A DNA stretch of 64,000 nt from Novosphingobium lentum NBRC 107847 (GTDB lineage Bacteria; Pseudomonadota; Alphaproteobacteria; Sphingomonadales; Sphingomonadaceae), in NCBI RefSeq assembly GCF_001590965.1, contig NZ_BCTW01000018.1, positions 1 through 64,000 of the forward strand. The letters are read 5' to 3'. Position numbers and translations under genes: made by a program. Below are positions 40,401-48,001 of the stretch, in pieces. Numbering within the stretch: the stretch's first letter is position 1; the number at the start of each line of letters is the position of its first letter. The notes beneath the pieces are model-generated. The model was given only the letters and a program-made list of their open reading frames with translations. It did no database searches and had not been told where the DNA came from.

Positions 40401-40669
40401 TCCGCCTGCGCCCGATCCTGATGACCAGTCTGGCGTTCATCTTCGGCGTGCTGCCGCTGGCGATCTCGACCGGCGCGGGCGCCAACAGCCGCATCGCCAT
40501 CGGCACCTCGGTGATCGGCGGGATGCTGACCGCCACGATTCTGGCGATCTTCTACATTCCGCTGTTCTTCGTGCTGGTGCGCCGGGGCACGCGTGACGCG
40601 TGGAACAAGTTGCACCATCGCCCGCCGCCGCCTGCAACAACCGGCCCCGAACCGGAGCCCCAGCCATGA
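37457..40669 (+). CDS. RND multidrug efflux pump, HAE1 family (AcrB/MexB-like)
   Basis: A 1070-residue proton-driven inner-membrane pump that exports hydrophobic and amphipathic compounds. The N-terminus (FIDRPIFAWVIAIIVML) is typical. The proton-relay aspartates are in GLLVDDAIVVVENVERLLEE. The large periplasmic loops and the C-terminal repeat (LLTTMGLAAKNAILMIEFA) complete the 12-TM duplicated plan. It overlaps the outer-membrane factor gene by an ATGA. The operon adaptor-pump-outer factor needs no external TolC. Confidence 0.96.
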   Translation: MSRIFIDRPIFAWVIAIIVMLAGLGAILTLPIAQYPDVAPPQVNVRTSYPGASASTVQNSVTQIIEQQLTGIDGLLYFSSTSSSKGSVSIAATFDKGTNPDIAQVQVQNKVQQALSRLPQQVQQQGLTVTKSNPDFLLLVGVYDKTDRMTNMDVSDYLASNLQDQLSRVPGVGDTNVFGAPYAMRIWLNPDRLASYSLMPSDVVTAITAQNTEVAAGEIGGQPMPREQMLNATVSAQSRLQTPDQFARIILKTDPSGASVMLRDVARIELGADNYSAASRVNSHPGAGLSISLAPGADALKTAELVKAAVEQASHNFPDGLAYAYANDTTAFIKLSVDEVIKTLVEAIVLVVIVMFVFLQSWRATLVPTIAVPVVLLGTFAILHLFGFTINTLTLFGLVLSIGLLVDDAIVVVENVERLLEENPEMTPREATIASMEQIQVALVAIALVLSAVFLPMAFFGGSTGVIYRQFSITIVSAMVLSVLVALILSPALCATLLRRKADEPELEQSWLGRKFPKAAERVGHARDRFNTGFQNGIERYAGAVSRVVDRKWLFLLIYGGVVALLVVLFVRLPTGFLPTEDQGAASIQFRLPAGATLGRTQQVQTAIEKYFLTSEAKNAAVIFTVAGGGGGGASGQNTGQGFLNFADWADRKGSENTADAIVARASAAFRNFRDAQVFALIPGAIRGLGQSNGFTVELQNASSMPPEQFAAARDKLLALANADPAMTAVRLSDLPDVATLAVDIDQQKLSALGLAQADVNSTLATAWGGRYVNDFIDRGRVKRVYVQGDAPWRASPEDIGAWFVRSNTGQMAPFSSFAQTHWATAPTTLSRFMGIPSYELQGSAAPGYSSGDAMNRIEKLASEIPGTTIAWSGLSYQERLSSGQAPLLYAISLMVVFLCLAALYESWTIPVAVLLIIPLGLVGAVFAVTLRGLQNDVYLQIGLLTTMGLAAKNAILMIEFAERAEKEGKRVIEAALEAARIRLRPILMTSLAFIFGVLPLAISTGAGANSRIAIGTSVIGGMLTATILAIFYIPLFFVLVRRGTRDAWNKLHHRPPPPATTGPEPEPQP

Positions 40670-42159
40670 ACAAAGCCGCCAGCCTGCTAATGCTCGGCGC
40701 CGCGCTCGCCGGGTGCTCGATGGACCCCAAGTATGTCCGGCCCGAAGCGCCGGTGCCACCGTCGTGGCCGGTGGGCGATGCGTACTTGCGCCAGAACGAG
40801 GCGGCGCTGCCGTCGGTCAGCTATCGCGACATCTTCCGCGATGCGCGGCTGCAGGCGCTGATCGAGCAGGCGCTGGCCAACAACCGCGACTTGCGCGTGG
40901 CCGCCGCGAATATCGAGGCGGCGCGCGCGCAATACCGCATCCAGCGCGCCAACCAGTTGCCGGGGCTCGATGCCACCGCCGGGGCGTCGATCGCGAAGGG
41001 CACGAGCAGTTCCACCAACACGACCTCGACCGGCGGCACCGGCACCGGCACCACGACGTCGAGCGGATCGGGCACGCGCAGCAATTTTTCCGCCGACCTC
41101 GGCGTGCGCAGCTTCGAGCTGGACCTGTTCGGGCGGCTCGCCTCGCTGTCGCGCGCCGAACAGAACCGCTACTTCGCCACCGAAGCCGCCGCGCGTGCCA
41201 CACGGCTGACGCTGGTGGGCGACATCGCCGACGGCTGGCTCAACTATGCCTCCGACGCCACGCTGCTGGCCATCGCGCGCAGTACCGCAGCCAGCGCGCA
41301 GCGCAGCGTCAGCCTGACGCAGGCGCGGCTGACCGGTGGCATCGCGCCGCGCACCGATTTGCGCCAGGCGCAACAGATCCTCGAGACCGCCAACGCCGAC
41401 GTCGCGCAGCAGACCACGGCGCTGGCGCAGGATGTCAACGCGCTGCAACTGCTAGTCGGCGCGCCGATCGACCCGGCCCGGCTGCCCGCCTCGATCGACG
41501 AGGCCGCGCCGACGCTGGCCGCGCTGCCGGCGGGGCTCGATTCCACGATCCTGCTGCGCCGCCCCGACGTGGTCGAGGCCGAATACAACTTGCGCGCCGC
41601 CAATGCCGAGATCGGCGCGGCGCGCGCGGCGCTGTTTCCCAAGATTTCGCTGACCGGGCTGCTCGGGTTCGCCAGCACCGCACTGACCAGCCTGTTCAGC
41701 GGCGGGCTGGCCTGGTCGGCGAGCGCGGCGGTGGACTATCCGATCTTCAGCGCGGGCGCGGGCAAGGCCAACGTCGCGCTGAGCGAGGCGCAGCGCAAGG
41801 CCGCGCTGGCCACATATGAAAAGGCGATCCAGACCGCGTTTCGCGAAGTGTCCGATGCGCTGGCACGGCGCGGCACGGTGGGCGAACAGTTGCGCGCGGT
41901 GACCGCGCAACGCGATGCCGCCGCCGATACCTACCGGCTGGTCGAGGCGCGCTATCGCGGCGGGATCGACCCGTTCCTCAACAGCCTCGATGCGCAACGT
42001 TCGCTGTATTCCGCCCAACGCACGTTGGCCACGACCAGGCTGGTCGGTGCGAGCAATCTGGTCAGCCTGTACCGCTCGCTCGGCGGCGACGCGCTGCTTG
42101 ATGCGAGTCCGGCAGGTCCGGTCGACGTCACGCCCCATCCGGCGAACACGGCGCCCTGA
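40666..42159 (+). CDS. RND outer-membrane factor lipoprotein (NodT/OprM-like)
   Basis: A 497-residue outer-membrane channel of the OprM type. The leader MNKAASLLMLGAALAGC ends in a lipobox. Helical hairpin blocks include LIEQALANNRDLRVAAANIE and RRPDVVEAEYNLRAANAE. The first hairpin carries a Ser/Thr/Gly-rich insertion (about 108-135, TSSSTNTTSTGGTGTGTT), probably a surface loop. It ends ten bases before the convergent stop of the kinase-like gene at 42170. Confidence 0.94.
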   Translation: MNKAASLLMLGAALAGCSMDPKYVRPEAPVPPSWPVGDAYLRQNEAALPSVSYRDIFRDARLQALIEQALANNRDLRVAAANIEAARAQYRIQRANQLPGLDATAGASIAKGTSSSTNTTSTGGTGTGTTTSSGSGTRSNFSADLGVRSFELDLFGRLASLSRAEQNRYFATEAAARATRLTLVGDIADGWLNYASDATLLAIARSTAASAQRSVSLTQARLTGGIAPRTDLRQAQQILETANADVAQQTTALAQDVNALQLLVGAPIDPARLPASIDEAAPTLAALPAGLDSTILLRRPDVVEAEYNLRAANAEIGAARAALFPKISLTGLLGFASTALTSLFSGGLAWSASAAVDYPIFSAGAGKANVALSEAQRKAALATYEKAIQTAFREVSDALARRGTVGEQLRAVTAQRDAAADTYRLVEARYRGGIDPFLNSLDAQRSLYSAQRTLATTRLVGASNLVSLYRSLGGDALLDASPAGPVDVTPHPANTAP

Positions 42160-42169
42160 CCGGGGCTCG

Positions 42170-43345
42170 TCAGGCGGTGCCGAGCAACGCGCTCAGCCGC
42201 AGCAGCGCCTGCCGCCGGTGCCAGCGCGACATGCCGTAGCGCACGTCGTCGAAGTGGCCCTGCTCAAGGTTGCGCACCGCCTTGAAGCCCATCACGCCCA
42301 GCCGCAACTGGCCCCACATCCGGTAGAAATCGAGCTGCGCGGCGGGTGGGCGACGCCCTCCCGCCGCTTCATAGGCGGTCAGGAAATCCGCGAACGTCGA
42401 GGCGCTTTGCGCCGCGTACCAGAAATACGCAAGATCGGCGGCGGGCGTTCCGACATGCGCGAACTCCCAGTCCAGCACTGCGGAAACGCGATCGCCTTCG
42501 ACCAGCATGTTGTTGAAATTGAAGTCGTCGTGCGTCAGCGCGGGCGGGCCGTAGGCATCGCTGCGATGGCGTTCGATCCAGTCGAAGCAGGCGTCCATGA
42601 TCGCGCTGCGCTCGCCCAACGCCTGCCAGTCTGCCTGATGTTCGGCGAACTGCGCGTCGAAGAAGGCATCGCCCTGCGGCTGGCCAGCGTTGGGCCACGC
42701 GTCGACCGGGATCGCATGGACCTTGGCCATGCACCCCGCCACGTCTGCGACCAGCGCCGGGGCGGGGCCGGGCGGGGCGTAGATGCTGCCCGCCGGCGCG
42801 CCCGACACCGCCGCGAACACGATGAACGGATCGCCGATCACCGTTCCCGTCGGCTCCAGCGCGAACGGCTGCGGGATGCGCGCGCCATGCTGCCACAGCA
42901 GTTGCAGCGGCCCCCATTCGTCGATCACCGTGGTGCCGAGGTAGTTGTTGGCGCTGCGATCGACGCGCAGCGCCAGGTTGCGCGGCAGGGTGGTGCTGCC
43001 CGCGATCGTGACCAGCACCGTCTTTTTAGACATCCCGCGCGAGACGGTCGCGGCGGACAGAACCTGCACGCCTTCGCCCAGGAACCGGGCCAGCGCGGCG
43101 GTGTCGAGCCGGTCCGCCACCGGCGCCAGCACCGGCGCGCTGCGTTCGGTCAGCGCCAGCGTTTCCAGCGTGCGGCAATGCGCGGTCTCGGCCGCGACGT
43201 CGCCGGGCGGTGCGGGCAGCGCGGCCTCGCCGATCAGTTCGCCCAGCAGGATCTGGATCGCGGTGCGACCGGCGGCATCGGCCGGATCGAGCCGCGCCAC
43301 CGCATCGCGCACGAGCCTGAGTTGGTTGGCCACGGCGTCGCTCAT
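42170..43345 (-). CDS. APH-family kinase-like protein (phosphotransferase, ACAD10/LvaA-like)
   Basis: A 391-residue protein with an aminoglycoside-phosphotransferase-type kinase fold after a 90-residue helical N-terminus. The catalytic loop is HDDFNFNN (His272, Asp274, Asn279), and the metal motif is VLDWEFAHVG (Asp292). An arginine (LALRVD) takes the place of the usual ATP-binding lysine, as in several ACAD-linked members. Related kinases LvaA and the kinase part of human ACAD10/11 phosphorylate 4-hydroxyacyl-CoA so that phosphate can be eliminated. Here acyl-CoA dehydrogenase and crotonase genes are close, so an acyl-CoA substrate is more likely than an antibiotic; that is inference. Last gene of a six-gene operon. 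Confidence 0.82.
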   Translation of the reverse strand: MSDAVANQLRLVRDAVARLDPADAAGRTAIQILLGELIGEAALPAPPGDVAAETAHCRTLETLALTERSAPVLAPVADRLDTAALARFLGEGVQVLSAATVSRGMSKKTVLVTIAGSTTLPRNLALRVDRSANNYLGTTVIDEWGPLQLLWQHGARIPQPFALEPTGTVIGDPFIVFAAVSGAPAGSIYAPPGPAPALVADVAGCMAKVHAIPVDAWPNAGQPQGDAFFDAQFAEHQADWQALGERSAIMDACFDWIERHRSDAYGPPALTHDDFNFNNMLVEGDRVSAVLDWEFAHVGTPAADLAYFWYAAQSASTFADFLTAYEAAGGRRPPAAQLDFYRMWGQLRLGVMGFKAVRNLEQGHFDDVRYGMSRWHRRQALLRLSALLGTA

Positions 43346-44313
43346 GCGTACGGTCCGCCGATGGTCGAGCTGCGGCCGATCTCCACCAGCCCGACGCCGT
43401 GCTCGCCGGTTTCGGCCAGCGTCAGCGGGCAGAAGTTCTCGACGATGTGGAACGCGACTTTGCCCGCCGGTGCCTCGGACGCGAGCGGCACGTGCGCGAA
43501 CCGCGCGGCGACGTCGGCGGTGATGGTGTAGCGGTTGCCGAACACGTCGGTCACCTCGTGTACCAGCCGTTCGCACAGCCCGTCGGCTTGTGCGCCTTCG
43601 CTGCGCACCTCGATATGGCGCAGCGCGCGCGGGCCCTCGGCATCGACGACATAGCCTTCGCGCGCCACCAGACCGGGCCGCCACGTGGTGGCGATGGTCT
43701 TGATCCCGAAGCTGCGGCCGGGGAAATTGAGCGCGCACCAGGTGTGCGACAGGCTACCCGCATCGGCGCGCATCACCCAGCTGTGGTCGCGGTAGCCGGT
43801 CCCGGCAATCGCCACGCTGCCGCCATCGGCAAACCGCGCGGTGCCGCTGGCGTCGAGCGCCTGCTGCTGGTGATTGTACGGCAGGTTCAGCCCCAGCGTC
43901 ATCACTTCCTGAAACGACGCGGATGGGTTGCCGGCGGTCTTGCACGCGGCATAATCGAACGTCGGAAGCCGCGCGGTAAACGCCAGTTCCAGCTCGATTT
44001 CGGCGGTCTTGAGCGCCAGTTCGAACCGGGCATGCGGCGCGGCGAAGTGCAGTGTGAGCGCGCCGTCGCCGATGGTGCGCGCGTATTCGTAGTCGGCGGG
44101 AAACGGCGTGGTGTTGGCATAGCGCACCGATCGCCCGGCGATCTCGAGGTTGGCGGTATAGCGCGCGCGATCGTGGCCCGGTTCGTGGTTGAGATGGATC
44201 ACCCCGAACGCGCGGCTTTCGGGCGCCAGCAGGATGAAGAAGTAGTTTTCCTTGTAGCGCAGCTGCGCAAACGCCGGGACCGGATGCGGCAGGTCGTCGT
44301 GGATGCTGGTCAT
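43342..44313 (-). CDS. DUF7064/AttH-like (hydroxyneurosporene-synthase-like) protein
   Basis: A 323-residue soluble protein that resembles the lipocalin-like AttH/CrtC group. The stretches FGVIHLNHEPG, SVAIAGTGYRDHSWV and SLSHTWCALNFPGRSF are the recognisable conserved blocks, with HSW/H pairs that could line a pocket. Members are repeatedly found with acyl-CoA dehydrogenase and steroid or terpenoid genes; their activity is mostly unproved. The start at 44313 lies one base beyond the stop of the SDR gene. It overlaps the kinase gene by ATGA. Confidence 0.7.
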   Translation of the reverse strand: MTSIHDDLPHPVPAFAQLRYKENYFFILLAPESRAFGVIHLNHEPGHDRARYTANLEIAGRSVRYANTTPFPADYEYARTIGDGALTLHFAAPHARFELALKTAEIELELAFTARLPTFDYAACKTAGNPSASFQEVMTLGLNLPYNHQQQALDASGTARFADGGSVAIAGTGYRDHSWVMRADAGSLSHTWCALNFPGRSFGIKTIATTWRPGLVAREGYVVDAEGPRALRHIEVRSEGAQADGLCERLVHEVTDVFGNRYTITADVAARFAHVPLASEAPAGKVAFHIVENFCPLTLAETGEHGVGLVEIGRSSTIGGPYA

Positions 44314-44314
44314 G

Positions 44315-45160
44315 TCATTCGCCTTCGGGAAAGTCGGCCAGCGGCGCGATCGGTTCGCTGCGCGCAAGGTCGGCCAGCTTGGCGTGGTACGCGCCGGTGA
44401 TGGTCGGCAGCGCCTTGCCCCCCAGCACCAGCCGCAGCGGGGGATCGTCGCCCGTCACGGTATCGATGATGATCGCCGCGCCACGCACGGGATCGCCCTG
44501 CTGCAGCCCGTCGCTCGCGGCATAGGACCGGCGCTGTGCGATGACCGCGCTGTAATCGGCGATCTCGCTGTCTGGCAGCGCGATCGATCGGCCGAAGAAA
44601 TCGGTGCGGAACGGGCCGGGGCTGACGATCATCGCGCGAATGCCAAGCTCGCGCGCTTCCCCGGCCAGCGCCTCGGTCATCGCCTCCAGCGCGGCTTTGC
44701 TCGCGGAGTAATAGCCCGATCCGGCAAACCCGCGCGATCCGGCGGTGGATGAGACGTTGACGATGAAGCCCGATCGCCGCGCGCGCATCCCGGGCAGCGC
44801 CGCGCGCATCAGGGCGGCGGGGCCGAACACGTTGGTTTCGAACTGGCGGCGCACCGCCGCGTCGTCCGCTTCCTCGATGGTCGAGAGGAAGCCGTAGCCG
44901 GCATTGTTGGCCAGCACGTCGATCGCGCCGAACCGGTCGAGCGCCGCTGCCACCGCGCTTTCCGCATCGCCGGGGCGGGTGACGTCAAGGCGCTGTGCCA
45001 GCACGCGCTCGGGCGCCAGCGCCACCAGATCGGCCACGTCGTCAAGGTTGCGCGCTGCCGCCACCGCATTGCCGCCGCGCGCCACGATTTCGCGCACCAG
45101 CGCCTTGCCGAACCCGGCCGAGGCGCCGGTGATGAGCCAGGTCTTGCCGGACAGGCTCAT
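44315..45160 (-). CDS. Short-chain dehydrogenase/reductase
   Basis: A 281-residue classical SDR that oxidises or reduces an alcohol/ketone with NAD(P). The cofactor motif is TGASAGFG, followed by the NNAGYG segment; the catalytic Tyr and Lys are in YYSASKAAL with a Ser upstream in NVSSTAG. It belongs to the SDR group that includes many oxidoreductases acting on steroid or aliphatic alcohols. It overlaps the NTF2-like gene stop by ATGA and precedes the AttH-like gene by one base. Confidence 0.92.
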   Translation of the reverse strand: MSLSGKTWLITGASAGFGKALVREIVARGGNAVAAARNLDDVADLVALAPERVLAQRLDVTRPGDAESAVAAALDRFGAIDVLANNAGYGFLSTIEEADDAAVRRQFETNVFGPAALMRAALPGMRARRSGFIVNVSSTAGSRGFAGSGYYSASKAALEAMTEALAGEARELGIRAMIVSPGPFRTDFFGRSIALPDSEIADYSAVIAQRRSYAASDGLQQGDPVRGAAIIIDTVTGDDPPLRLVLGGKALPTITGAYHAKLADLARSEPIAPLADFPEGE

Positions 45161-45618
45161 ACCACTTCGCCGCCCGCCAGCGCGAACGTGCGCGGGCTCG
45201 ATCCGTGTTCGTGCGTGATGCGCCAATGGCCGTCGGGGCCGCGCACCCAGACCAGCGTGGTGCGGAACTGCTTGGCGAAATCATCGCCGCCTTTCGACTT
45301 GCCGTACCAGTCGGCGCTGACCGACATCCACGCCACGCCGCCCTTGCGGAAAATGCGCGGCTCCTCGCGGAAGGTGAAGCGGATCTCGCTGTATTTCTCG
45401 AGCACTTTGTACCAGCCGACCGCATAAGCATCCCAGCCGATATAGCCTTCGAGCGGCGGCGCGATGTCGTAAGCCGTGAAATCGTCATCCATCTTGTAGA
45501 GATGCTCCACCGTCGAGCGGTCGAGCGCGCCGCCGCCGATGTCGTACTGGCGGCGATAGTCTTCCAGCAGGCCGCGCAGCACGGCGATCTCGGGATCGTT
45601 GGGGTCGTTGGCGGGCAT
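45157..45618 (-). CDS. SnoaL/NTF2-like protein
   Basis: A 153-residue cone-shaped NTF2-fold protein. Tyr and Trp residues (WYKVLEKYSEIRF, WMSVSADWYGKSKGG) and the C-terminal HWRITHEHGSS fit the SnoaL/ketosteroid-isomerase-like family, in which pockets serve isomerases, cyclases or dehydratases. The His-Glu-His end is a plausible catalytic corner. GAGGACC precedes the ATG at a good distance. Activity cannot be assigned. Confidence 0.8.
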   Translation of the reverse strand: MPANDPNDPEIAVLRGLLEDYRRQYDIGGGALDRSTVEHLYKMDDDFTAYDIAPPLEGYIGWDAYAVGWYKVLEKYSEIRFTFREEPRIFRKGGVAWMSVSADWYGKSKGGDDFAKQFRTTLVWVRGPDGHWRITHEHGSSPRTFALAGGEVV

Positions 45619-45645
45619 CGTGGTCCTCGTCCGAAAGGGAAATGG

Positions 45646-46779
45646 TCAGCCGGCGATTTCGGCAAATCGCTCCATCGCGTCGGCAAATTCCTCGCGGTAA
45701 CGCTGGACGATGGCGCGGCACGAGGTTTCCTCGTTGATCAGGCCGATGCCCTGGCCCACGCCTTCGGTCAGCAGTGCACGCGCCTGCTCGTTGCCGCCGT
45801 CGACCGATTTCTCGGCCAGTTGCAACGCGCGATCGGTGAGGATGTGCTGGTACGGCATGGGCAGGAAGCCGGGGCTGTCCTTGCCTTCCCACGCCGCGTT
45901 CCAGTCCGATTTCAGCTGGCGGGCGGTCTTGCCGGTCATCGCGCGGCTGCGGATCGTGTCGCGCGATCTGGCGGCGATCAGGCGCTGCTTGACCGCCGGG
46001 TGGACGCTGGATTCGGTGCTGGGCAACCACGCGGAGCCGGTCCATGCGCCGTCTGCGCCCATCAGCATCGCGGCGGCCATCTGCTGCCCGGTGGCGATGC
46101 CGCCTGCCGCCAGCACGGGGGCGTCGCTGCCCGATGCGCGCAAGGTGCGCACCACTTCGGGCAGCAGCACCATGGTCGACACTTCGCCGCAATGCGCGCC
46201 CGCCTCGTTGCCTTGCGCCACGATCACGTCGATCCCCGCCTCGATCTGGCGCAGCGCGTGTTCGCGAGAGCCTACCAGCGCGCCGGTGGGTACGCCCGCC
46301 GCCTTGGACTTCTCGATGAAGAATTTCGGCGGCAGGCCCAGAGCATTGACGAACAGCCGGATCGGGTGGCGCAGGCCTTCCTCGACTTGCTCCATCGCGG
46401 TGTCGAGGAAATGGCTGATGCCGCGATCCTCGTCCGCGCGCACGGGGGTTGCGGTGTTGACGCCGTGGCTGGTCAGCACCTCGTCCATGAACTGCTTGTG
46501 CGTATCGGGGATCTGCGCGAGCAGCGTGTGCAGGGTCTGGTGCGTGTCGTCGCGGTTGCCCATGTTTTCGGGGATCGCCAGGTCGAGGCCATACGGCTTG
46601 CCGTCGATATGCGCGTCGATCCAGTCGAGTTCGACCTTCATCTGCGCGGTGTCCATCGCGGCGGCACCGAACACGCCGAAGCCGCCCGCCTTGCTCACCG
46701 CCACGACCACGTCGCGGCAATGGCTGAAGGCGAACAGCGGGAAGTCGATCCCCAGCATGGCGCAAAGCTTGTTGTTCAT
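45646..46779 (-). CDS. Nitronate monooxygenase / 2-nitropropane dioxygenase family flavoprotein
   Basis: A 377-residue FMN-binding TIM-barrel protein. The N-terminal block IDFPLFAFSHCRDVVVAVSKAGGFG is typical, AQGNEAGAHCG holds the conserved active-site His, and PVLAAGGIATG binds phosphate. The family oxidises nitronates, but some members work on quinones or take part in enoyl reduction, so the exact substrate here is uncertain. It overlaps the racemase gene by ATGA and lies in the same operon as CoA-ester enzymes. Confidence 0.85.
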   Translation of the reverse strand: MNNKLCAMLGIDFPLFAFSHCRDVVVAVSKAGGFGVFGAAAMDTAQMKVELDWIDAHIDGKPYGLDLAIPENMGNRDDTHQTLHTLLAQIPDTHKQFMDEVLTSHGVNTATPVRADEDRGISHFLDTAMEQVEEGLRHPIRLFVNALGLPPKFFIEKSKAAGVPTGALVGSREHALRQIEAGIDVIVAQGNEAGAHCGEVSTMVLLPEVVRTLRASGSDAPVLAAGGIATGQQMAAAMLMGADGAWTGSAWLPSTESSVHPAVKQRLIAARSRDTIRSRAMTGKTARQLKSDWNAAWEGKDSPGFLPMPYQHILTDRALQLAEKSVDGGNEQARALLTEGVGQGIGLINEETSCRAIVQRYREEFADAMERFAEIAG

Positions 46780-47891
46780 CGCGTGACTCCCCAATCCTTC
46801 AGGACGGCTTCGGTATCGGCGCCGGGCTGCGGCGGCGGACAGGCCACCGCGCCGGGCGTCCGGCTGAATTTCGGGCCGGGCGCGGCCTGCAGCACGCCGT
46901 CGGCGGTGAAATAGCTGGCGCGCGCTGCAAGGTGCGGATCGTCGGCCAGCTCGCCCGATGCCAGCACCGGCGCGACGCAGGCTTCGGGCGAAAATAGCGC
47001 ATCCCATTCGGCGCGGGTCTTTGTCGCAATGCGCGCGGCGACTTTGGCCTTGAGCGAAGGCCACGCCGCCGGGTCCATCTGGCGGTCGAACTCGGGGTCA
47101 TCGGCAAAGCCCGCACCGACGCGGAACGCGGCGTAGAACTGCGGCTCGATCGCGCCGACCGACAGCAGCTTGCCGTCGGCGGTGCGATAGACCTGGTAGA
47201 AATGCGATGCCCCGTCCGAGTAATGGCTGGCGCGATTATCGGTGAAGAAGCCGTTGGCCTTCATCGTCAGGAAGCCCATCATCTGCAGCGCCGCGCCCTC
47301 GATCATCGCGGCGTCGATCACTTGGCCTATGCCCGACTGGCGCGTCTCGATCACCGCCGCGAGGATGCCGAACGCCAGGAACAGCCCGCCGCCGCCCATA
47401 TCGCCGACGAAGTTGTTGGGGATCGCGGGCACGTCTTCCGCCGGGCCGATGGTGTGCAGCGCACCCGACAGCGCGATGTAGTTGATGTCGTGCCCGGCAG
47501 CGGCTGCGCGCGGGCCGGTCTGGCCCCACCCGGTCATCCGCCCGTAGACCACCCGGGGATTGCGCGACAGGCACACGTCCGGCCCGAAGCCCAGCTTTTC
47601 GGCCACGCCGGGGCGGTTGGGTTCGATCACCGCATCGGCGCGATCGACCAGTTGCAGCGCGGTTTCGAGGTCGGCGGGTTGCTTGAGGTCGAGCGTCACC
47701 GCGCGGCGGCCGCGATTGAGCAGGTTGCTGGCCGGGTCGATGCCGTACAATGCGGTCGCGCCGCCGGGCCGGTCGATCTGGACGACTTCCGCGCCCAGAT
47801 CGGCGAGCAGCATGCCGCAGAACGGCCCGGGACCGAGCCCGGCAAACTCCACGATCCTGAGACCGCGCAACGGCCCCTGCCTCTCGCCCAT
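46776..47891 (-). CDS. Alpha-methylacyl-CoA racemase (CaiB/BaiF family III CoA-transferase fold)
   Basis: A 371-residue protein of the Mcr/AMACR branch. The N-terminal stretch LRIVEFAGLGPGPFCGMLL is typical. The residues used for catalysis in Mcr are present: the His in GHDINYIAL, the Asp in NFVGDMGGGG and the Glu in SVGAIEPQF. AMACR epimerises 2-methyl groups of branched fatty acyl-CoAs and sterol side chains, so that beta-oxidation can proceed. It is the first gene of a six-gene minus-strand operon, divergent from an acyl-CoA dehydrogenase. Confidence 0.9.
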   Translation of the reverse strand: MGERQGPLRGLRIVEFAGLGPGPFCGMLLADLGAEVVQIDRPGGATALYGIDPASNLLNRGRRAVTLDLKQPADLETALQLVDRADAVIEPNRPGVAEKLGFGPDVCLSRNPRVVYGRMTGWGQTGPRAAAAGHDINYIALSGALHTIGPAEDVPAIPNNFVGDMGGGGLFLAFGILAAVIETRQSGIGQVIDAAMIEGAALQMMGFLTMKANGFFTDNRASHYSDGASHFYQVYRTADGKLLSVGAIEPQFYAAFRVGAGFADDPEFDRQMDPAAWPSLKAKVAARIATKTRAEWDALFSPEACVAPVLASGELADDPHLAARASYFTADGVLQAAPGPKFSRTPGAVACPPPQPGADTEAVLKDWGVTR

Positions 47892-48001
47892 CGATTCGCT
47901 CTCCTGAGGCCATTTTTGGCTCGACAGAAATTAGATAGCAAGATTACAATGACCCTCATAACCATTTTGCCGCACGATCGGCAGGGCGAGGACCAAAACA
48001 C
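47892..48001. promoter_or_regulatory. Divergent promoter region between racemase and acyl-CoA dehydrogenase
   Basis: An AT-rich 110-base spacer (especially 47920-47970, with ATTAGATAGCAAGATTACA) between two operons that read away from each other. It should hold both promoters. No TetR or other regulator gene is adjacent, and no clear palindrome was found. Confidence 0.45.

Noticed and set aside
42170..43345. Aminoglycoside resistance gene
   Set aside because: The kinase fold is shared, but motifs and operon context with acyl-CoA enzymes fit the ACAD10/LvaA-like group better.
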